Assembly: GCF_000720425.1 (NCBI RefSeq)
Contig: NZ_JOAJ01000001.1
Location: 806,001-870,000 of the forward strand
Direction: 5' to 3'
Source of the DNA: Nocardia rhamnosiphila NBRC 108938
Lineage (GTDB): Bacteria; Actinomycetota; Actinomycetes; Mycobacteriales; Mycobacteriaceae
DNA length: 64,000 nt
Positions 34,321-42,997 of the stretch are shown here, piece after piece. The notes below the pieces were generated by a model. That model saw nothing but the letters and a program-made list of their open reading frames with translations. It was not told the DNA's origin and made no database searches. The position numbers and the translations under genes were made by a program. Position 1 is the stretch's first letter. The number at the start of each line of letters is the position of its first letter.

Positions 34321-35853
34321 GTGCTGGTCGGTGACATCGTCGAATACGGCGCACGTAAACATCCGGACCGTATCGCGTTGCGGTTCGAAGACGAACGGAT
34401 CGGCTACCGGGAGCTGCGCGACCGCAGCCGGCGGCTGGCCAACGCCCTGCTGGGTGTGGCCGCGCCCGGGGACCGGGTCGCCGTCCTCTCCGCCAACTGC
34501 ACGGAGTACTTCGACTGCTACTACGGCGTGCCGATGGCAGGTATGGCGCTGACCATCCTGAATTTCCGGTCCCATCCGGATCAGGTGGCGGCGCTGCTAC
34601 GGCACTCCGGCGCCGGGGTACTGATCGTCGCGGCGGAATTCGCCGAGCTGGTGGCCCGGATACGGGAGGAGATCCCCGGCGTGCACACCGTGGTATCGCT
34701 CGGCGGTCCCGTCGAATCGGCCACGGCATGGGAGGAATTCGTGGGCGGGGCGGAGGCGGTGGAGCCGCCGGTACGCCCGGCGGCCGACGATACCGCCTGG
34801 CTGGTGTACACCAGCGGGACGACCGGCACCCCGAAGGGCGTGATGCTCAGTCATCGCAACCTCCTCGCCGGGGTCACCTCGTCGGCACTGCAGTGGGATC
34901 TGCCCGAGGACACGGTGTTCCTGTTCTGCTTCCCGCTGTGCCATGTCGGCGGATATGTCACGCTGGTCAACCATCTACTGGGCGCCACCGTAGGCTTCCT
35001 CCGGACCTACGACAACGCCACGTTCCTCCGGTTGGTGGACGAATGGCAGGTCACCCAGACCGGTTTGGCGCCGACGCTGATCAGCTTCCTGCTCCGGGAC
35101 CCCGCGCTGGAGACCAGCGCGCTGACCACGTTGCAGGCGGTCGGTTACGGGTCGGCGGCGATTCCGGCCGCGGTGCTGCGGGAGGGGTTGCAGCGGTTCG
35201 GCTGCGACTTCTACCAGGGCATGGGGATGACCGAACTCGCCGGCAATGTGCTGCATCTGGATGCCGCGGCGCATCGCCGGGCGGCGGCCGGCGACACGGG
35301 GCTGCTGATGTCGGCGGGTAAACCGATGCGCCTGGCCGATATCCGGGTCGTCGACGACGAATTCGCCGATGTCGCGGTCGGTGAGATCGGCGAGATGGTC
35401 GTCCGCGCCGATCAGGTGACGGTGGGTTACTGGAACGATCCGCAGGCGACGGAGACCGCGTTCACCGACGGATGGTTCCGCACCGGGGATCTGGTCCGGC
35501 AGGACGACGAAGGTTTCGTCTACATCGTCGACCGGAAGAAGGATCTCATCATCAGCGGCGGCGAGAACGTCGCCTCGCTCACCGTGGAGCAGGCCCTGTA
35601 CCGGCATTCCGCGGTCGCCGAGGCCGCCGCCGTCGGCGTACCCGATGAGACCTGGGGCGAGGTGGTCTGCGCGGTCGTGGTGCCGCGGGCCGGAGTGACC
35701 GTATCGGCCGCCGAGATCATCGCCGGCTGCCGGGAGCACCTCGCCGGGTTCCAGGTGCCGCGGCGCGTCGAGTTCGTGGACGCGCTTCCGAAGAATGTGA
35801 CCGGGAAGATCCTCAAACGAGAGCTGCGCGAGCGGTTCTCACCTGCGAGATGA
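34321..35853 (+). CDS. AMP-dependent acyl-CoA synthetase/ligase
   Basis: 510 residues. Core motif YTSGTTGTPKGVMLSH, the GMTE motif (YQGMGMTELAG), the hinge GWFRTGDL, and the catalytic C-terminal lysine in NVTGKILKRELR. It activates a carboxylic acid to its CoA thioester through an acyl-AMP. GTG start with AGGA upstream. It follows the cyclase by 51 bp and is the entry step of the proposed catabolic pathway. Substrate class (fatty, aromatic or terpenoid acid) is not readable from the motif alone. Confidence 0.92.
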   Translation: MLVGDIVEYGARKHPDRIALRFEDERIGYRELRDRSRRLANALLGVAAPGDRVAVLSANCTEYFDCYYGVPMAGMALTILNFRSHPDQVAALLRHSGAGVLIVAAEFAELVARIREEIPGVHTVVSLGGPVESATAWEEFVGGAEAVEPPVRPAADDTAWLVYTSGTTGTPKGVMLSHRNLLAGVTSSALQWDLPEDTVFLFCFPLCHVGGYVTLVNHLLGATVGFLRTYDNATFLRLVDEWQVTQTGLAPTLISFLLRDPALETSALTTLQAVGYGSAAIPAAVLREGLQRFGCDFYQGMGMTELAGNVLHLDAAAHRRAAAGDTGLLMSAGKPMRLADIRVVDDEFADVAVGEIGEMVVRADQVTVGYWNDPQATETAFTDGWFRTGDLVRQDDEGFVYIVDRKKDLIISGGENVASLTVEQALYRHSAVAEAAAVGVPDETWGEVVCAVVVPRAGVTVSAAEIIAGCREHLAGFQVPRRVEFVDALPKNVTGKILKRELRERFSPAR

Positions 35854-35858
35854 GGGAA

Positions 35859-35897
35859 CGGGGCCGGCCGGGTGGGCAGACCACCCGGCCGGCCCCG
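35859..35897. terminator. Hairpin 1 of a triple terminator
   Basis: A perfect 17-bp stem with a 5-base loop, directly after the ligase gene. First of three perfect inverted repeats between convergent operons. Confidence 0.85.
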
Positions 35898-35924
35898 CAG
35901 CAGGGGTGATCCGGTGCGCAGAAA

Positions 35925-35972
35925 GACGAAGGACCCGGTTGCGGCTGTACAGCCGCAACCGGGTCCTTCGTC
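35925..35972. terminator. Hairpin 2: 48-bp perfect palindrome
   Basis: A palindrome of 2 x 24 bases without spacer (centre 35948/35949). As RNA it forms a long stem with CCTTCGTCGTG downstream on the plus strand. Works in both directions. Confidence 0.85.
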
Positions 35973-35993
35973 GTGAGGTGCGCGGGGTCCGAT

Positions 35994-36050
35994 CCGGCGC
36001 GCGCTGCCGGACGGTCCCCGGGGCGGGGCTCGTCCGGCAGCGCGCGCCGG
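35994..36050. terminator. Hairpin 3 of the triple terminator
   Basis: A perfect 19-bp stem (35994-36012 and 36032-36050) with a 19-base loop, six bases from the stop codon of the minus-strand APH-fold gene. It should end the minus-strand operon. Confidence 0.8.
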
Positions 36051-36055
36051 GTGGG

Positions 36056-37420
36056 TCAGCCGAGCCGGCGTGGGTTCGACACCCGCAGCCTCGCCTCGAC
36101 TGCGGCGTTCACCGCGGCGCGGACCCGCGGGTCCGCGCCGGCGAGAGCGCCCGCACGCAGCCGTTCGGCCAGGGCCGCCTCGGACGGACAATCCAGGGCG
36201 CACAGCAGATCGTGCACCCGGCCCGTGGGCCCGGCACCGGCTCGCAGTTCCCGGCCGCCGATCTGCAGCAGGGACGCACAGATACGCAACAGATAGCGTT
36301 GCGCGCCGGCGTCCTCCGGCAGGGCCGGACCGATCTCCCCGGTGAGTGTCTCCGCCACGAGATCCAGGATCTCGGTGAGATCCGGGCGATCGTGGACCGT
36401 CGGCACCGGGGGCGGCGGTGCGCTGTCGCCGGGAACGACTTCGAGCAGGCCGAGAACGTCGAGCAGGTCGTACTCGGATTCGCAGACCCGGCGCCCGATA
36501 GCGGCCAGTTCGAGCGAATGTTCGGCGCCCCCGAGATGGCGTTCGGCCTGGAATCGGCTCAACACCAGCCATTTCAGTGTGCCGAAGACTTCCCACCAGT
36601 GCAGTTCGGCCGCCGCCGGCCGGTCGCCGGTGGCGCGCTGATAGCCGTCCAAGAGCTGATCTCTGGTGCCGAGCCCGCCCACCGGTGCCGTCGCGCCGAA
36701 ACGCCAGGCGCGAACGCAGAGCCAGCCCAGGTCCTCGATCGGGTTGCCGAGATGGGCGAGCTCCCAGTCGAGTACGCCACGGATGCCGTCGGTGTCGATC
36801 AGCAGGTTACCCAGCCGGAAATCGCCGTGCACCAGGCCGGCCGCCCGATCGGGTGGCCGGTTGTCCCGGAGCCAGCGCAGGCCGATTTCCACCGCGGGCC
36901 GGGGGTCGGCCAGGTCCCGATAGGTGTGCTCGATGGCGTCGAGGGGGTCGCGGTCGTCGAGGTCGGTGAGCGTCGTCACCGGTGTGCGATGGATCAGCCC
37001 CAGGACGTAGCCGAAATCCTCGGCGAGCTGCGCACGGACGGCGGCGAAGCCGGGATCACGCTGCAGCTTGCGCGGGATCGACTCGCCGGGGACGGTATTC
37101 ATCAGCAGGTACGGGGCATCGATTCCGGGCGCGGTGTCCCCGGAGGCGAGTACCTCGGGAACCGGCACTCCGGCCGTGGCCGCGGCGCGCAGACACGCCA
37201 CTTCGGCACGCATCCGGTCGATCTCACCGCGGCCGGGCGGGTCCCGGCGCAGCACCGCGGTGGTCTCGCGGCCGGTGTGATCGGTGGCGCGCACCGCGTA
37301 GATCTCGCGGCTGGCGCCGCCGGTGAGCCGGCGCACCTCGGCACCGGCGAGCTCGGTGCCGGTGGCGGCGGCCAGGACGGCACGTACTCCCTGGGCGAGC
37401 GTCGCCGCGGGCGTCGTCAC
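36056..37420 (-). CDS. Aminoglycoside-phosphotransferase-fold kinase (ACAD10/11-like)
   Basis: 454 residues from the GTG at 37420, which overlaps the acyl-CoA dehydrogenase stop (GTGA). Kinase-like marks: nucleotide loop TGGASREIY, catalytic LVHGDFRLGNLL and metal-binding VLDWELA. Such proteins neighbour acyl-CoA dehydrogenases in actinobacteria and correspond to the N-terminal kinase domain of human ACAD10/11, which phosphorylates 4-hydroxyacyl-CoA. So it may phosphorylate a hydroxyacyl-CoA that the dehydrogenase partner then processes. The C-terminal 120 residues are an uncharacterised helical addition. Confidence 0.88.
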   Translation of the reverse strand: MTTPAATLAQGVRAVLAAATGTELAGAEVRRLTGGASREIYAVRATDHTGRETTAVLRRDPPGRGEIDRMRAEVACLRAAATAGVPVPEVLASGDTAPGIDAPYLLMNTVPGESIPRKLQRDPGFAAVRAQLAEDFGYVLGLIHRTPVTTLTDLDDRDPLDAIEHTYRDLADPRPAVEIGLRWLRDNRPPDRAAGLVHGDFRLGNLLIDTDGIRGVLDWELAHLGNPIEDLGWLCVRAWRFGATAPVGGLGTRDQLLDGYQRATGDRPAAAELHWWEVFGTLKWLVLSRFQAERHLGGAEHSLELAAIGRRVCESEYDLLDVLGLLEVVPGDSAPPPPVPTVHDRPDLTEILDLVAETLTGEIGPALPEDAGAQRYLLRICASLLQIGGRELRAGAGPTGRVHDLLCALDCPSEAALAERLRAGALAGADPRVRAAVNAAVEARLRVSNPRRLG

Positions 37421-38586
37421 AGCCACGGTGCGGCCCCGGGGTCGCGCAACAGGCGCCGCGCGGTGGACATCCGGTGCACCTCGTCGGGGCCGTCGTATAC
37501 GCGCGCGTACCGTGCCTGCCGGTACATCCGCTCCAGCGGAGTATCGGCGGTGAGGCCGAGCGCGCCGTGGACCTGGATGGCGCGATCGATGACATCGTGC
37601 AACATGCGTGCGCCCCAGAACTTCACCAGGCCGACACGGACGCGGTAATCCTCTCCGGCGTCCATCGCGCGCGCGGCATCGAGGGTCATGAGTCGTGCGG
37701 CGTGGATCTGGGCGGCGGATTCGGCGATATAGCGGTGGATCTCGCCCTTCTCGGCGAGCAGCGACCCGTGCGCGAAGCGGGTGTTGGCACGGGCGCACAT
37801 CAGTTCATAGGCACGCTGGGCTTGGCCGAGCCAGCGCATACCGTGGAAGATCCGGCCGGCACCGAGCCGGTCCTGGGCCACCGCGAAGCCCTTCCCGCGT
37901 TCGCCGAGCAGGCTGTCCAAGGGGACGCGGACGTCGGTGAGGCGGACCTCGTAGTGATCACTGGGGTCGTGTCCCATTGTCGGGATCGAGCGGACGATCT
38001 CGAAACCCGGGGTATCGATCGGCACGATGATCGCGCTGATCCGAGCGTGCCGGGGCTCGCTGTCGGGTTCGGTGCGGGCGAACACGGTGCAGAATGCCGC
38101 CTGTTCCGCTCCGGTGGTGAACCATTTGTGCCCGTTGATCACCCAGCTGTCGCCGTCGGCTACGGCGCGGGTCTCGATCAATGTCGGGTCCGAGCCCGCG
38201 ACCTCGGGTTCGGTGAGCCCGACCGACGGCAGGATGTCCCCGGACACCAGTCCCGGGACCCAGCGCCGGCGCTGTTCCGCGGTGCCGTGCAGATGCAGCA
38301 TGATCGTGTCCTGCATCGTGACCGAACCGACTGCCAGCTGCCCGAACTCGGAGCGCCCGATGATCTCGTTGAGGTAGACGAAATCGAGGAACGGCAGACC
38401 GCCCCCGCCCACCTCGGCGGGGTGGCCGAGTGCCCAGATACCGAGTTCCTCGGCCCGCGCGCGCAGCCCGGCGAGCGCCTGCCCGGCGCTGTCGTCGTCG
38501 CGGGCGAGTACCGGTTCCCGGGGGATGACCTCGTCGTCGATGAACCCGCGCATCCGCGCGGTGAGTTCGGTCAGCCGGGTGTCCAT
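37417..38586 (-). CDS. Acyl-CoA dehydrogenase
   Basis: 389 residues from the ATG at 38586 (GGAAGGGA at eight bases; the ATG at 38595 is too close to it). FAD/substrate segment SVGLTEPEVAGSDPT, then WVINGHKWFTTGA; the catalytic glutamate lies in YDGPDEVHRMSTARRLL near the C-terminus. The place of Glu in DGPDEVH fits the ACAD10/11-like subfamily. Coupled to the APH-fold gene by a 4-bp overlap. Oxidises acyl-CoA at C2-C3 in the cytosol. Confidence 0.93.
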   Translation of the reverse strand: MDTRLTELTARMRGFIDDEVIPREPVLARDDDSAGQALAGLRARAEELGIWALGHPAEVGGGGLPFLDFVYLNEIIGRSEFGQLAVGSVTMQDTIMLHLHGTAEQRRRWVPGLVSGDILPSVGLTEPEVAGSDPTLIETRAVADGDSWVINGHKWFTTGAEQAAFCTVFARTEPDSEPRHARISAIIVPIDTPGFEIVRSIPTMGHDPSDHYEVRLTDVRVPLDSLLGERGKGFAVAQDRLGAGRIFHGMRWLGQAQRAYELMCARANTRFAHGSLLAEKGEIHRYIAESAAQIHAARLMTLDAARAMDAGEDYRVRVGLVKFWGARMLHDVIDRAIQVHGALGLTADTPLERMYRQARYARVYDGPDEVHRMSTARRLLRDPGAAPWL

Positions 38587-38591
38587 CGTCG

Positions 38592-38975
38592 TCATCCCTT
38601 CCGGCCGGTGGTGAACTCGCGCAGCGGCCGGGTCGCCGCCGAGTCGACGTATTCGTCGATGCGGGCGATGCGTCCGTCGCGGACCTCGACGAACAGGCAT
38701 GCGGCCACCTCGAGCAGACCGTGTCCGGGGAGTTCGCCGCGCAGGACGTGCTGCTGGGCGAAGCCGGCGGGCAGTGGGTACCTGCGGATGTCCTCGTAAC
38801 GCATGTCCACGAGCGTGCGCGAAAGCCAGCGCAGGACCCGCAGATTCTCGGTGACGGTTTCCTCGGTGCCCTTGTCGTTGTGCCAGATCCGGGCGTCGGG
38901 AGCGTACAGCTCGGTCAGGGTCGCTTCATCGCCCGCGCTGACGGCGGCGAAGAAACGATCGGCCAGGTCGATCAT
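38592..38975 (-). CDS. SnoaL-like (NTF2-fold) protein
   Basis: 127 residues from the ATG at 38975 (AGAGGA at seven bases). NTF2/SnoaL pattern: RFFAAVSAGDEATLTELYAP, DARIWHND, then VCLFVEVRDGRIARIDEYVD-type strand. Such cone-shaped domains serve as isomerases, cyclases or dehydratases. Five bases separate it from the dehydrogenase start, in the same operon. Confidence 0.85.
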   Translation of the reverse strand: MIDLADRFFAAVSAGDEATLTELYAPDARIWHNDKGTEETVTENLRVLRWLSRTLVDMRYEDIRRYPLPAGFAQQHVLRGELPGHGLLEVAACLFVEVRDGRIARIDEYVDSAATRPLREFTTGRKG

Positions 38976-39025
38976 CGGGTGTCCTCTTCTTTCGGCATGA
39001 CCGGTGGCATGGCCTCCGGCGGTGT

Positions 39026-39946
39026 TCAGCGTCCGGGCGCGGTCGAGGGGTGCAGGCGCCCACCGGCGCGGAGCAGATTGCTGTCGGCGGCCCGGCCGAG
39101 CAGATCGGCGGCCAGGGCCGCGGCGGCGAGGGTCGCGGGCAGGTCGATGCCGGTGGCGATACCGCTGTCCTCGAACAGGTAGACCAGTTCCTCGGTCGCG
39201 ATATTGCCGCTGGCGCCCGGCGCGAAGGGGCAGCCGCCGAAACCACCCGCCGCGGCGTCGAATCGGCGAATGCCGTGCAGATAACCCGACCACGCGTTGG
39301 CCAGTCCCTGCCCCCTGGTGTTGTGCAGATGCAGCCCGATCTCCACACCGGGGACCGCGGCGTGGACGAGGTCGACGACCTCGGCGGTCCGGCGCGGGGT
39401 GGCCGTGCCGACGGTGTCGGCTACGGAAAGACTGTCGGCGCCGGCTGCCCGGGCGCGCGCCGCGATCTCGGCGACCCGGTGCGGCGGGGTGGGTCCGTCG
39501 AAGGGGCAGTCGAAGGCGATCGCGATGATCACCTCGAGCTCGCCACCCGCGCCGTGGACCATCTCGGCGATCGGGCCGATCAGTGCGATCGACTCTTCGC
39601 TGGTCCGGCCGACATTGGCGACACTGTGCCCGTCGGAAGCCGAGACCACGTACTCGAGCCGGGTCACGCCCGCGGCGAGCGCCCGCCGGACCCCGCCGAG
39701 TCCGGCGACCAGAGCCGAGAACGCCACATCCGGCCAGCGGTGCAGCCGAGCGGCGACCAGTTCGGCGTCGGCGAGCGCCGGTATGGCGCGTGGGGCCACG
39801 AACGAGGTGACCTCGATCCGGCCGACACCCGTGGCCGCCAGCGCCGCGATCAGTTCGAGTTTTGCCTCGGTGGTGATGGGCGCTTCGATCTGCAGTCCGT
39901 CGCGCGGCCCGACCTCGCGGATATCGACCTGTGCCGGGGCAGTCAT
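39026..39946 (-). CDS. HMG-CoA-lyase-like (HMGL) aldolase
   Basis: 306 residues. TIM-barrel DRE-type start IREVGPRDGLQ, metal-binding GLHLHNTRGQGLANAW and the catalytic-loop block GCPFAPGASGN with the conserved cysteine. Cleaves 3-hydroxy-3-methyl-acyl-CoA-type substrates to an acyl-CoA and a keto acid. The start overlaps the CoA-transferase stop (ATGA). It points to a branched or 3-hydroxy-3-alkyl intermediate in the pathway. Confidence 0.92.
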   Translation of the reverse strand: MTAPAQVDIREVGPRDGLQIEAPITTEAKLELIAALAATGVGRIEVTSFVAPRAIPALADAELVAARLHRWPDVAFSALVAGLGGVRRALAAGVTRLEYVVSASDGHSVANVGRTSEESIALIGPIAEMVHGAGGELEVIIAIAFDCPFDGPTPPHRVAEIAARARAAGADSLSVADTVGTATPRRTAEVVDLVHAAVPGVEIGLHLHNTRGQGLANAWSGYLHGIRRFDAAAGGFGGCPFAPGASGNIATEELVYLFEDSGIATGIDLPATLAAAALAADLLGRAADSNLLRAGGRLHPSTAPGR

Positions 39947-41202
39947 GCGATGGTTCTTTGTGCGCGCAGTTCGCCGAGCCGGTCCGCGGCGTAGCCGAGG
40001 ATTTCGCCGAGGACCTCATCGGTGTGGGTACCCGGGCGACCGGGTCCACCCCAGCGGACACCGCCCGGTGTCTCGCTCAATTTGGGTACCACGCCGACAC
40101 CCTTCACCGGTACCGGGTCGTATCCGGGGTCGGCGGGCTCGTCCGAGGGATCGCGGTGATCGACGAACAGATCGCGGGCGCGGAACTGTGGGTCGGCCAT
40201 CACCTCGGCGACCGTGTTGACCGGTCCGGCCACGACACCGGCCGCGGCCAGCAGATCGATGAGTTCGGCCGCGGTGAACTCCACCGCCCATGCCGCGATG
40301 ATCTCGTCGAGTTCGTCCTGGTTGCGGCCGCGCGCGGTGTGGTCGATATAGCGGGGGTCGGTCGCGAGTTCGGGGCGGCCCATGGCCGCCGTCAGCCGCC
40401 CGAACACGGTGTCCTGGTTGGCCGCGATGATGACCCACAGACCGTCTTTGGCGCGGTACAGATTCGAGGGCGCGATCCGGTCCAGCCGGGTGCCCGACGG
40501 CTGCCGGATATGCCCGGTCTTGTGGTAATCGGGCACCGTGGATTCCTGGATCGCGAGGGATGCCTCGGTGAGCGCCGCGTCGACGATCTGCCCGCGGCCG
40601 GTGCGTTCGCGCACCAGCAGGGCGGCCAGGACGCCCTGGAAGGCGAACATCCCGGCGAGGCTGTCGCCCAGCGACAGGGCGATGCGGGGTGGGGCCTGGC
40701 CAGGGAAGCCGTTGAGGTACCGGAGACCGCTGACGCCCTCGGCGACCGAGGCGTAGCCCGGCCTGGAGGAATAGGGCCCGGTCTGGCCGTAGCCCGAGAC
40801 CCGGGCGAGTACGAGCCCGGGGGAGACCGCGGTCAGCACGTCGTAGCCGATTCCCCAGCGCTCCAAGGTTCCCGGCCGGAAACTCTCCACCACCACATCG
40901 GCGGTGCGGGCCAGTTCGAGGAAGATCTCGCGGCCGGCGTCGGTCCGTAGATCGATACCGACGCACCGCTTGTTGCGGGCGTGGACCGTCCAGAAGTACT
41001 GGTGGCCGCCTTCGGCCTGACCCCATTCGCGTAGCGGGTCGGGCCGGTCCGGCGCTTCGATCTTGATGACGTCCGCGCCGAGGTCACCGAGTAGCCGGCC
41101 GCAGTAGGGCCCCGCGATGAGCGTGCCCAGTTCCAGGACGCGATAGCCCTCGAGCGGGCCGCGCGGCGGCGCGTCCGCGCCGGGTCGCGAATCCGTTGTC
41201 AT
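39943..41202 (-). CDS. CaiB/BaiF (family III) CoA-transferase
   Basis: 419 residues from the ATG at 41202. N-terminal ELGTLIAGPYCGRLLGDLGADVIKIE-type start of the family (shown in part), catalytic Asp in SLGDSLAGM near residue 180, and the ending GTHTDEVLGE. Moves CoA between carboxylic acids. It heads the five-gene minus-strand operon. The ribosome site is weak (GGAG at ten bases), and the IS605 element ends about 20 bp upstream, so its native promoter may have been displaced. The reading frame is open into the decayed tnpA, which is not part of the gene. Confidence 0.9.
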   Translation of the reverse strand: MTTDSRPGADAPPRGPLEGYRVLELGTLIAGPYCGRLLGDLGADVIKIEAPDRPDPLREWGQAEGGHQYFWTVHARNKRCVGIDLRTDAGREIFLELARTADVVVESFRPGTLERWGIGYDVLTAVSPGLVLARVSGYGQTGPYSSRPGYASVAEGVSGLRYLNGFPGQAPPRIALSLGDSLAGMFAFQGVLAALLVRERTGRGQIVDAALTEASLAIQESTVPDYHKTGHIRQPSGTRLDRIAPSNLYRAKDGLWVIIAANQDTVFGRLTAAMGRPELATDPRYIDHTARGRNQDELDEIIAAWAVEFTAAELIDLLAAAGVVAGPVNTVAEVMADPQFRARDLFVDHRDPSDEPADPGYDPVPVKGVGVVPKLSETPGGVRWGGPGRPGTHTDEVLGEILGYAADRLGELRAQRTIA

Positions 41203-41221
41203 CGAAAGAGCTCCGAGGAAA

Positions 41222-41243
41222 CCCCTGGCTTCAGCCGTGGGGA
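41222..41243 (+). repeat. IS605 left-end hairpin repeat
   Basis: 22 nt identical to 42851-42872, same orientation; imperfect hairpin with CCCC/GGGG and GGCT/AGCC pairs. Confidence 0.8.
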
Positions 41244-41617
41244 GGATTCGGAGTTGAGCGTTCTTCTGGTTTTCGACATAGCGTTTCACTACCTCCGAGG
41301 TCGCGCCGCCGGCAGTGGCGACGAAGTACGAGTTGGTCCACCGGGTGGGTAAGCGAGACTCGAGGGTGGGGGACTCGGCTCGCAGGGTGCGGGAAGAGCG
41401 GCCCTTGATCTGTTTGACCAGGCGGTGGATCCCGAACTGCGGCTCGTATGGGACGAGTGGGTGCATGTGGTCGGCATGGTTTCCGGCTTGATGACGTGTG
41501 ATCTCGTTCGTCGCAGACTTCGCGAATGTGCTGCTCGGGGTGTTGTTCAATGCGTCCGCCGATGACGGGTCGCTGGTATTTCGGGTACGACACGACGTGG
41601 TGGTTGTTGCGGGGGAC
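41238..41617 (-). pseudogene. tnpA: Decayed IS200/IS605 TnpA (Y1 HUH transposase)
   Basis: Fragments of TnpA are found in more than one frame. One frame begins RNNHHVVSYPKYQRPVIGGR, where about nine residues usual between VVSY and PKY are missing. Another holds the HUH motif (ADHMHPLV) and the C-terminal half: FGIHRLVKQIKGRSSRTLRAE, then LPTRWTNSYFVATAGG, and the nucleophile Tyr in VVKRYVENQKNA. At least one deletion and two frame changes separate these parts, so no functional Y1 transposase can be made. No start codon is preserved. The last frame runs without stop into the CoA-transferase gene. Confidence 0.85.
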
Positions 41618-41686
41618 GATGGTGGTGTTCGACGCCGATGACGTTGGCACTCGAATGGGATACGTCCATGCTGTATTTTGCCGGTC

Positions 41687-42880
41687 ATGGGGGAAGTTGT
41701 TCGCTATACCTATCGGCTGCGTCCCGGCGTGGTCGCGGAGCGGACGCTCATCGATGAGTGGCATCGCTGCCGGTTCCTGTGGAACGAAGCGGTGCACCAA
41801 CAGCGCGCCGGGAGTAAACCGACCTTCTCTCGGTTGTCGAAAATGCTCACTGAAGCACGCGGCCGTAATGCCTGGTTGCGGTCGGGTTCGCAGGTGGTTC
41901 AGCAGCAAATGTTGCGCACCTATGCGCAGGCGCTCGCTCACTCGTTCCGGGTGAAAGGCCGTGGTAGGCCGGTGGTCAAGACCCGGAAGAAGGCGTTGCC
42001 GTCGCTGGAATACACCACCCGGGGTTTCTCGATCAAAGAGGGGCGGTTGTGTCTGGCGGGTAGGGTCTCGATCCCGGTGGTGTGGTCTCGTGAGTTGCCG
42101 TCGGCACCGAGTTCGGTGCGGGTGTATCGGGACAGTCTCGGATATTGGTATTGCTCGTTCGTGGTGCGCCGCGAGAGTGAACCGCTGCCGGAAGTGGTCG
42201 GGGTGATCGGTATCGACTGGGGTGTGAGCACGACCGCGACCACCACCGATCCCGCCTATGATCTGCCCTACCTCGGGCACCGACGTCGGTGTGCGGCTGA
42301 GCTGGCTACAGCGCAGCGGAAGATGGCCCGGCGGCGGCGTCCACGTGGACAGGCCCCGTCGAAGGGCTACCAGCGGGCGAAACTCCAGGCCGCACGGCTG
42401 CACAAGAAAGCCGCTCGGCAGAACACGCATGAGGCCCGGCAGTGGGCGCGGCGTGTGGTTGCCGGCCATCAGACCATCGCAGTCGAGGACTTCGAGCCGA
42501 AGTTCCTCGCCCGTTCCACGATGGCACGGAAAGCAGCCGACGCTGCGATCGGTGCCGCGAAACGAGAGCTGATCGAACGTGCCACGCGGGCGGGGCGGAA
42601 GGTGGTGAAGGTTCCGCCCGCGTACACGACCATGACCTGCGCAGGCTGCGGAGCGAGAGCCAAGCAGCGGCTTGCCTTGCAGGTAAGGATTTTCAGTTGC
42701 GAAGACTGTGGGCACACCGCAGACCGCGACCGGAACGCCGCCGCTGTCATTCTGGCGGCCACGGTAGAACTCGACCGTGCCAGTGCTGACGACATAAGAC
42801 ATTGCGGGCCTCCCTCCGGGGCGGTCAGTGGTGCGGTCCGAGCTGGAAATCCCCTGGCTTCAGCCGTGGGGAAGAGTTGA
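41687..42880 (+). CDS. tnpB: TnpB, RNA-guided RuvC-like nuclease of IS605 family
   Basis: 397 residues from the ATG at 41687. RuvC residues are D177 (GIDWGV), E267 (VEDFEP) and D348 (DRDRNAA), with a zinc ribbon between them (CAGCGA and CEDCGH). All catalytic residues are in place. TnpB uses an omega-RNA made from the 3' end of its own gene and the right end; here the right-end hairpin lies in the last codons (NPLASAVGKS). The guide would come from DNA just past the element. With tnpA dead, the element cannot move on its own. Confidence 0.93.
   Translation: MGEVVRYTYRLRPGVVAERTLIDEWHRCRFLWNEAVHQQRAGSKPTFSRLSKMLTEARGRNAWLRSGSQVVQQQMLRTYAQALAHSFRVKGRGRPVVKTRKKALPSLEYTTRGFSIKEGRLCLAGRVSIPVVWSRELPSAPSSVRVYRDSLGYWYCSFVVRRESEPLPEVVGVIGIDWGVSTTATTTDPAYDLPYLGHRRRCAAELATAQRKMARRRRPRGQAPSKGYQRAKLQAARLHKKAARQNTHEARQWARRVVAGHQTIAVEDFEPKFLARSTMARKAADAAIGAAKRELIERATRAGRKVVKVPPAYTTMTCAGCGARAKQRLALQVRIFSCEDCGHTADRDRNAAAVILAATVELDRASADDIRHCGPPSGAVSGAVRAGNPLASAVGKS
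42851..42872 (+). repeat. IS605 right-end hairpin repeat within tnpB
   Basis: 22 nt identical to 41222-41243. It forms the end of tnpB and probably the scaffold of the omega-RNA. Confidence 0.8.
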
Positions 42881-42997
42881 TACTTGCCTCCTCGAAACGG
42901 CAGGGGGTGGGAGCTGTCGTAGCGAACGAGGTGTCGGGTCGGACGGGGAGATCCCACCAGGAGGCCGGGTTCGTGCGGTACGACGCGTCTGCGCCGG

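Larger units (their letters stand above)
41222..42880. mobile_element. IS605-type element: decayed tnpA, intact tnpB
   Basis: About 1.66 kb with tnpA (minus) and tnpB (plus) divergent, as in IS605. Both ends carry the same 22-nt sequence in the same orientation (41222-41243 and 42851-42872), each able to fold a CCCC...GGCT/AGCC...GGGG hairpin. These are the left and right subterminal hairpins of single-strand IS200/IS605 transposition. The true outer ends and target tetranucleotide are not determined. It is inserted between the CoA-transferase and the TetR gene. Confidence 0.85.

Noticed and set aside
39943..41688. A 581-residue fusion of TnpA and CoA-transferase
   Set aside because: The N-terminal part is a decayed transposase in frame by chance; family length and the internal ATG at 41202 define the real CoA-transferase.
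41231..42802. A long minus-strand frame opposite tnpB
   Set aside because: Only its last part matches the N-terminal TnpA remnant; the rest is antisense to the intact TnpB.
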